Assembly (NCBI RefSeq): GCF_021531435.1
Contig: NZ_JAFBIS010000006.1
Coordinates: 1-64,000, forward strand
Source of the DNA: Oscillibacter valericigenes
Lineage (GTDB): Bacteria > Bacillota > Clostridia > Oscillospirales > Oscillospiraceae
DNA length: 64,000 nt
Direction of reading: 5' to 3'
Below, piece by piece: positions 58,727 to 64,000 of the stretch (positions within the stretch are counted from its first letter, which is position 1; every line of letters starts with the position of its first letter). The notes beneath the pieces were generated by a model. It was not told where the DNA came from. It saw only the letters and a program-made list of their open reading frames with translations, and searched no databases. A program made the position numbers and the translations under genes.

Positions 58727-60538
58727 TCAGGCGTTGGCCGCAATGTCCGCCAGTTCTTCCGGCGGGGTCTCCCCGTTGAACCAGAAGCCGGTGGCGGTGA
58801 CGATGCCATTCACCGGGAAGGACGCCGTCTCCAGCACGTAGGTGTACCAGATGTGGTCGCCCTTGTCCATCAGCACCGCCCGGGGCGTATCCGCCGCGTT
58901 GAAGTCCAGATACCCGAGGCCGTGCTCCATGCGGACGTAATAGTGGGTGTTGCCGTCGATGACGGCGGTGCGGATCTCGGCGATGGTGCCGTTATCCACC
59001 TGCTGCTCCCCGATCAGGGAGCTCTCCCCCGCCGCGATCAGCCCGGCGTGGGCCAGAGCCTGGCGGTAGGCCGCCTCGCACTCCGCCACGGTGCCGCCGG
59101 TCTCCACCAGCTGATACTGCTGGACGTTGACCATGGCGTACATCTTCACCAGGCCGTCGGCGCCCTTCAGGGCCATGAAGTAGGTGGGCTGGTCGGCGAT
59201 ATTCAGCAGCAGCGGGAAGGTGGCCTCATAGCGCATCTGCTGCACCTGGCTCTGGGCGGAGTCCATGGCAGAGGTCTCCGTGGCGCCGGCGCAGGGGTAG
59301 AAGTGGGTCTCCTTGGTCCGCTGGTTGGTGAGGATGAAGCCGATGTTGGACTGGTCGGAGGTGACGGAGGTGACGCCGGTGTACATGTACACGTCGTCGT
59401 TGATGGCGATATAGTTGTAGCCGTCCGTGGTCAGCGTCACATCCCGCTGGCCGAACAGGGAGTTGATGAAGCCGTTGTGGTACATCCCATAGTAGTCGTA
59501 CTGGTCCATGATGATCCTGGAGGAGTACACCCGGTCCACCCAGGAGGGCACCTGCTCGTAATACTCGCTCTCGCCGGTGACGGCGTTGACCAGCACGGCG
59601 CCCTTGATGTCCGTGCCGCCGAAGAGTCCGATGGTCTTGACGATGCGGGAGCAGACCCAGTAGGGCGTGCCCTCCTCGTCGATCTCAAACACCGGCTCGT
59701 CGAACATCATGGTGGGATAGTGGAACCGCAGATAGCGGTACAGGTTCCGGCCGAAATGCTCCGCCGTGGTGTACTTCATCCCCTGGTTCAGCCGGACCAC
59801 CTCCGCCTCCTGGGTCACCATGTCGATGACGATATAGGCGGGCAGGCCGTTGGTGCGGTTGGTGAACCACTTGATGATGTCGCCGTAGGCCAGGGAGGTG
59901 ACCCGCACGGGGCGGCCCTGGTAGTTGATCTGGGTGTAGGAGGGCAAAATCTCGAACTGGGACACCATGTCGGACAATTCGCCCAGCTTCCGGCTGCCCA
60001 GGCGGGCGGCGGAGTCGGCGTCCAGCATGGGGATCTGGTCGTAGCTGATCTCCTCCACCTCGGCGGTGAAGTCGCCGCTCTCGATGGGCAGCAGCTGGCT
60101 GTACGCCCCCGCCCGCAGCACCACCCAAGAGCTGATGGCGCCGATGGCGATGGCGGCGATCAGGGCGATGAACGCCAGGAAGGGGATGGTGCACTGCTTC
60201 TTGACAAAGTGGACATACCCCTTGACACCCTCCCCCTGGAAGCCAGAGGTCACCACGGCGCAGACGCAGTACACCGCGCACAGCAGGAAGGCAAAGACGT
60301 AAAACTCCTCGGCGTGGAGGTTGATGGCCGGCAGCTCCACATAGAAATACGCCAGGCCGAACACCAGCGTCACCGCCAGGTTGATGAGGGTCCGGGTAAA
60401 GGCGTTGCCGATGGCCTTCCGGGGCTTGCGGGGCCGCTTGGGCGGCGGTGTGTAGTTCTGGCCGGTCTCACCGGCGGCCGGATTGAAGCCGCCGAACGCG
60501 CCGCCGTCAAAGCCGCCGAAATTGAATGAAAACGGCAT
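58727..60538 (-). CDS. Uncharacterised membrane protein with large extracytoplasmic domain
   Basis: A 603-residue protein I do not recognise as a named family. The N-terminus is glycine/phenylalanine-rich (FNFGGFDGGAFGGFNP) and then very basic (PPPKRPRKPRKAIG). Three hydrophobic segments follow at about 48-70, 80-100 and 117-145. From about 150 on it is soluble and presumably outside: repeated units read YIVIDMVTQEAEVVRLNQGMKY, KGAVLVNAVTGESEYYEQVPSW and FMALKGADGLVKMYAMVNVQQY, resembling PepSY-like or propeptide folds. Short AT-rich leader. The gene is monocistronic and divergent from the next. No function is assigned. Confidence 0.85.
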   Translation of the reverse strand: MPFSFNFGGFDGGAFGGFNPAAGETGQNYTPPPKRPRKPRKAIGNAFTRTLINLAVTLVFGLAYFYVELPAINLHAEEFYVFAFLLCAVYCVCAVVTSGFQGEGVKGYVHFVKKQCTIPFLAFIALIAAIAIGAISSWVVLRAGAYSQLLPIESGDFTAEVEEISYDQIPMLDADSAARLGSRKLGELSDMVSQFEILPSYTQINYQGRPVRVTSLAYGDIIKWFTNRTNGLPAYIVIDMVTQEAEVVRLNQGMKYTTAEHFGRNLYRYLRFHYPTMMFDEPVFEIDEEGTPYWVCSRIVKTIGLFGGTDIKGAVLVNAVTGESEYYEQVPSWVDRVYSSRIIMDQYDYYGMYHNGFINSLFGQRDVTLTTDGYNYIAINDDVYMYTGVTSVTSDQSNIGFILTNQRTKETHFYPCAGATETSAMDSAQSQVQQMRYEATFPLLLNIADQPTYFMALKGADGLVKMYAMVNVQQYQLVETGGTVAECEAAYRQALAHAGLIAAGESSLIGEQQVDNGTIAEIRTAVIDGNTHYYVRMEHGLGYLDFNAADTPRAVLMDKGDHIWYTYVLETASFPVNGIVTATGFWFNGETPPEELADIAANA

Positions 60539-60742
60539 GAAATATGCTCCCTTCTTCAGATGGTCTTTCTATTTGTTAAAATTCAAATTAACGATGATAT
60601 TTATGATACACGAAAAGTATGAACAAATCAAGTTTCCCCCTGCGTTGAAAAATTTATCCCCACTCACCTCGCCGCTTTCTTTTTCCTTCTCTCCATGATA
60701 CAATATAGAAAACGCTCCCGCCACGTACAGAAAGGAGATGCC

Positions 60743-61489
60743 ATGAAGCTCACACCGCTGGAACGCCGAAAGGTTCGGCTGCTTCTGATACTTCTGGGCC
60801 TACTCCTGTTTTTGGCGACAGTACTTTCCCTCCGCGAGCATCATACGGAGGAGCCGCAGTGGGATACCTTGCCCTATGTAGAAGTAAACGGTGTCAAGTA
60901 CCTACCCTCCTCCCACGGCGTAGTTTTTGATGAATGCCCGACGGGTTTTGTCTATGGCGGAGATACGAAACTGGACGGTCAGAATACTCCCTACTATGTC
61001 AATCCGGCAGTGCCTGAATGGGTCTACCTCTATCAGACGTGCTACAATCAATGGACACGAGAGTATTATCCGGCCTACGTCCGCTATGTGGAGGAGACCC
61101 TGCGTGGACTGGAGTTGCTGCGGTGCAACGGGCAGCTGTATGCCCGCCTACTGGATATAGATTACCTGCTCCTTGATTCAGCCTATCAGCGGGACGCAGC
61201 GCTGGTGAAACGGTTTGACGACGCGGATACCCGCTATGGCTGGCGGTTCGAGGGTGCGGCTCCGGCAGGCTTCTCTCCGCTGGACGTCACGGTATTTGAC
61301 GGCTATGACACCATCCCATCCTCGGAGCTGGGCGTCAATTCCCTTGGGAAAAGGCAGGTCTGGCGTTCCTCCGCCGAGCCGGACGTGCTGCTGGTGGGGG
61401 ACTCTTGGTACACCCACACGTCTCAGGAAAGCGGTCAAACACGGCACGACGGCTTTCAGGTATATATCCGCTTTGATTTTCAAAATTGA
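60743..61489 (+). CDS. Hypothetical membrane-anchored protein
   Basis: A 248-residue protein with a single N-terminal hydrophobic helix (KVRLLLILLGLLLFLATVLSL, shown in part: LLLILLGLLLFLATVL at about 13-29) after a basic start, so most of it is extracytoplasmic. The remainder has many aromatic residues (YYVNPAVPEWVYLYQTCYNQ) and no motif I recognise. AAAGGAG precedes ATG 60743. Its codon use is less GC-rich than neighbours. It may be secreted or lipid-associated, but no cysteine lipobox is present. Confidence 0.75.
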   Translation: MKLTPLERRKVRLLLILLGLLLFLATVLSLREHHTEEPQWDTLPYVEVNGVKYLPSSHGVVFDECPTGFVYGGDTKLDGQNTPYYVNPAVPEWVYLYQTCYNQWTREYYPAYVRYVEETLRGLELLRCNGQLYARLLDIDYLLLDSAYQRDAALVKRFDDADTRYGWRFEGAAPAGFSPLDVTVFDGYDTIPSSELGVNSLGKRQVWRSSAEPDVLLVGDSWYTHTSQESGQTRHDGFQVYIRFDFQN

Positions 61490-61492
61490 CAC

Positions 61493-61529
61493 AAACAGTC
61501 CCCTGCCGCAGCGCGGCAGGGGACTGTTT
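61493..61529. terminator. Bidirectional terminator before clpC
   Basis: AAACAGTCCCCTGCCG pairs with its complement around CAGCG, between the convergent hypothetical gene and clpC. Confidence 0.85.
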
Positions 61530-61530
61530 C

Positions 61531-63987
61531 TTATTTCGTGACGCAGAGCTTGTCATCCTCCACGGTGAGGCGGGCGGTGTCGCCCTCCTTGAGGGTGCCG
61601 TCCAGCATCTTTTCCGCCACGGCGTCCTCCACCTTGCTCTGGATGGCCCGGCGCAGGGGACGGGCGCCGTATTTGGGGTCGAAGCCCTCCTTGGCAAGCT
61701 CGGCCACGGCCTCATCGCTGGCGTCCAGGTGGATGCCCATGGTCTCCATCCGGGCGGAGACGGTCCGCAGCATCCGGCGGGCCACCTCGCGGATATCATC
61801 CTCGCTCAGGGCGCGGAACACGATGATGTCGTCGATGCGGTTCAGGAACTCGGGGCGGAAGGTCTGGCGCAGCTCGCCCATGACGGTCTCCTTCGCCCGC
61901 TCGAAGGCCTTTTCCGCGTCGGGATCATGGTGCTCCTCGGCGGAGAAGCCCAGCTTCGCCCCGGCGGCGGTCAGCGCCTTGGCGCCGATGTTGCTGGTCA
62001 TGACGATGACCGTGTTCTTAAAGTCCACGGTGCGGCCCTGGGAATCGGTAATGCGGCCGTCGTCCAGAATCTGCAGCAGGATGTTCCACACATCCTCGTG
62101 GGCCTTTTCGATCTCGTCGAACAGCACCACGGAGTAGGGCTTGCGGCGGACCTTCTCAGTGAGCTGGCCACCCTCCTCATGGCCCACATAGCCGGGAGGA
62201 GAACCGATGAGGCGGGACACCGTGTGCCGCTCCATGTACTCGGACATGTCGATGCGGATCATGGCGTTCTCGTCGCCGAACATGGCCTCGGCCAGGGACT
62301 TGCACAGCTCGGTCTTGCCTACGCCGGTGGGTCCCAGGAAGAGGAAGGAGCCGATGGGCCGCTTGGGGTCTTTCAATCCCACACGGCCACGGCGGATGGC
62401 ACGGGCCACAGCCTTGACAGCCTCGTCCTGGCCCACGACCCGCTCATGGAGGGTATCCTCCATGTGCAGCAGGCGCTGGCCCTCGTCCTCGGTAAGCCGG
62501 GTGACGGGGATGCCGGTCCAGCCGGACACCACGGCGGCGATGTCCTCCGCGGTGACGGGCCGGTGCTGGGTATTGTTTTTGCGGCGCTTGTCCCGCTCCA
62601 TCTCCACCTGGTCCTGATAGTTCTTCTCAATGTCACGGAGCTGGGCTGCGGTCTCGTAATCCTGCCGCTGGATGGCGGCTTCCTTATCCTTGGCCAGCGC
62701 CGCGATCTTCTCCTCCAGGCTCTTCAGCTCGGGAGAAATTTCCTCCGTCTCCATGCGGACACGGGACGCGGCCTCGTCCATCAGGTCGATGGCCTTGTCG
62801 GGCAGGAAGCGGTCGTTGATATACCGGGCGGACAGGGACACGGCGGCCTCCAGGGCCTCGTCGGTAATGGTCAGCTTGTGGTGCTGCTCATATTTCTCCC
62901 GCAGGCCCTTCAAAATCTCCAGAGAGGCCTCCTGTGTCGGCTCGCCCACCGTCACCGGCTGGAACCGGCGCTCCAGGGCGGCGTCCTTTTCGATATACTT
63001 GCGGTACTCGTTCAGAGTGGTGGCGCCGATGACCCGAATTTCGCCCCGGCCCAGGGCGGGCTTGATGATGTTGGCGGCGTCCACGGCGCCCTCGGCGGAG
63101 CCGGCACCCACGATGGTGTGCAGCTCGTCGATGAACAGAATGACGTCGCCGGACTTCTTGACCTCCTCCAGGGCCTTCTTGATGCGCTCCTCGAACTCGC
63201 CCCGGTACTTGGTGCCCGCCACCATGCCGGAGAGGTCCAGGGACAAAATCTTCTTGTCCAGCAGGTCGTCGGGCACGTCGCCCATGACGATCTTCCGGGC
63301 CAGGCCCTCGGCGATGGCGGTCTTGCCCACGCCGGGCTCACCGATGAGGCAGGGGTTGTTCTTGCTCCGGCGGGACAAAATCTGGATGACCCGCTGAATT
63401 TCAGCGTCCCGCCCAATCACAGGGTCCAGCTTGCCCGCCCGGGCGTCGGCGGTGAGGTCCCGGGTGAACTCCTTCAGGGTCTTGTTCTTCCCGCTGTCCT
63501 CCTTGGCGGCGGCAGCGGCGGCCTTGGCTTGACTGGCCTGGCCCCGGGGCGTCTCGTTCAGCTTCTGCATAAGGGCGGTGTACAGGTGCTTGGCGTCCAC
63601 ACCGGCGGTGCGCAGGATGCGGACGGCCATGTTGTTGCCCTCCCGCAGGATGCCCGCCAGCAGATGCTCAGTGCCGATATAGTTGTAGCCGCCCCGGACG
63701 GAATCCTCCATGGCGATCTCCACCACCCGCTTTGCACGGGGGGTGAGGCCCTGGGCGGGGTTGCTGCCGGGCAGCCCCGCTCCCACGCTCTTCTTGATGA
63801 TCTCCACGATCATGTCGTCGGTCAGGCCAGCCTCGGTGAGGACCTCATGGGCCGTGCCCTCTTCCTCCCGGATCAGGCCCAGCAGCAGGTGCTCGGTGCC
63901 AACGTATCCGTGGCCCAGCTCCCCCGCCGCCTCCTGGGAAAGCCGCAGGGCTTCCTCTGCCCTGGGCGTGAATTTATTTTCATTCAT
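61531..63987 (-). CDS. clpC: ClpC AAA+ unfoldase for the ClpP protease
   Basis: Feeds substrates into ClpP. The 818 residues include an N-domain with two Clp-N repeats ([37 protein letters not shown]), AAA-1 with GEPGVGKT near 220 and LFIDELHT, a UVR motif in the short middle domain ([16 protein letters not shown] near 442), and AAA-2 with GPTGVGKT near 555. The short middle domain and UVR motif separate it from ClpB. It begins 13 bases from the window edge, so its promoter and any ctsR-mcsA-mcsB partners lie outside. Confidence 0.96.
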   Translation of the reverse strand: MNENKFTPRAEEALRLSQEAAGELGHGYVGTEHLLLGLIREEEGTAHEVLTEAGLTDDMIVEIIKKSVGAGLPGSNPAQGLTPRAKRVVEIAMEDSVRGGYNYIGTEHLLAGILREGNNMAVRILRTAGVDAKHLYTALMQKLNETPRGQASQAKAAAAAAKEDSGKNKTLKEFTRDLTADARAGKLDPVIGRDAEIQRVIQILSRRSKNNPCLIGEPGVGKTAIAEGLARKIVMGDVPDDLLDKKILSLDLSGMVAGTKYRGEFEERIKKALEEVKKSGDVILFIDELHTIVGAGSAEGAVDAANIIKPALGRGEIRVIGATTLNEYRKYIEKDAALERRFQPVTVGEPTQEASLEILKGLREKYEQHHKLTITDEALEAAVSLSARYINDRFLPDKAIDLMDEAASRVRMETEEISPELKSLEEKIAALAKDKEAAIQRQDYETAAQLRDIEKNYQDQVEMERDKRRKNNTQHRPVTAEDIAAVVSGWTGIPVTRLTEDEGQRLLHMEDTLHERVVGQDEAVKAVARAIRRGRVGLKDPKRPIGSFLFLGPTGVGKTELCKSLAEAMFGDENAMIRIDMSEYMERHTVSRLIGSPPGYVGHEEGGQLTEKVRRKPYSVVLFDEIEKAHEDVWNILLQILDDGRITDSQGRTVDFKNTVIVMTSNIGAKALTAAGAKLGFSAEEHHDPDAEKAFERAKETVMGELRQTFRPEFLNRIDDIIVFRALSEDDIREVARRMLRTVSARMETMGIHLDASDEAVAELAKEGFDPKYGARPLRRAIQSKVEDAVAEKMLDGTLKEGDTARLTVEDDKLCVTK

Positions 63988-64000
63988 AGTTGTTTACCTT

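Overview
The window looks like a chromosome segment from a GC-rich Gram-positive gut anaerobe of the Clostridia, most likely Oscillospiraceae (the Oscillibacter / Dysosmobacter / Flavonifractor area). This is inferred from the GC-rich codon use, an SLH-domain surface protein, clostridial-style lysine riboswitches, a Bacillota acetyl-type lysine pathway (dapH), a HrcA/CIRCE operator, and a myo-inositol catabolic locus. No 16S gene is present to prove it.

Layout. 1-1.9 kb: decayed IS66 transposase, degenerate sequence, and a tRNA-Pro(GGG) with an unusually long terminator hairpin. 2.2-11.1 kb: a complete-order type I-C CRISPR-Cas locus (cas3-cas5-cas8c[cas11c]-cas7-cas4-cas1-cas2-array of 12 repeats plus one relic). 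cas1 is broken by a 68-bp insertion that duplicates 35 bp of the gene. 11.4-14.1 kb: iolI-like isomerase, QueD-like protein with a zinc ribbon, Fur-family regulator, and an HPr-like protein without the catalytic histidine. 14.1-18.4 kb: a 1434-residue secreted VWA/SLH surface protein. 19.1-31 kb: clpB under a CIRCE operator, a DUF255 thioredoxin-like protein, an ABC exporter operon, a membrane SH3 protein, uridine kinase, a split chromate transporter and birA. 31-34.6 kb: an NhaC-family transporter behind a lysine riboswitch, and a uracil permease behind a leader-peptide/terminator arrangement resembling the pyrBI attenuator. 34.6-41.5 kb: small housekeeping enzymes (DUF523, DUF3783, NUDIX, Ca-type P-ATPase, YjbQ, Smr, nitrilase family, MGMT family, VanY). 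41.6-52.3 kb: a divergent myo-inositol locus (sugar ABC transporter and iolG on minus; iolE-iolB-iolD-iolG on plus), with structured repeat elements between genes. 52.3-64 kb: MBL-fold hydrolase, lysine/DAP genes (dapA-dapB-dapH under a second lysine riboswitch, a divergent M20 deacetylase-like gene and a PLP aminotransferase), two uncharacterised membrane proteins, and clpC.

How it fits together. Inositol imported by the ABC system would be oxidised by IolG, dehydrated by IolE, hydrolysed by IolD and isomerised by IolB, with IolI interconverting inososes; iolC and iolJ are not in the window. Lysine supply is controlled at two points by L-box riboswitches: synthesis (dapA operon) and probably uptake (NhaC-family protein). 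The CRISPR system should still be able to interfere (cas3, cas5, cas8c/cas11c, cas7 intact), but new-spacer acquisition is probably disabled by the cas1 lesion unless the two halves complement each other.
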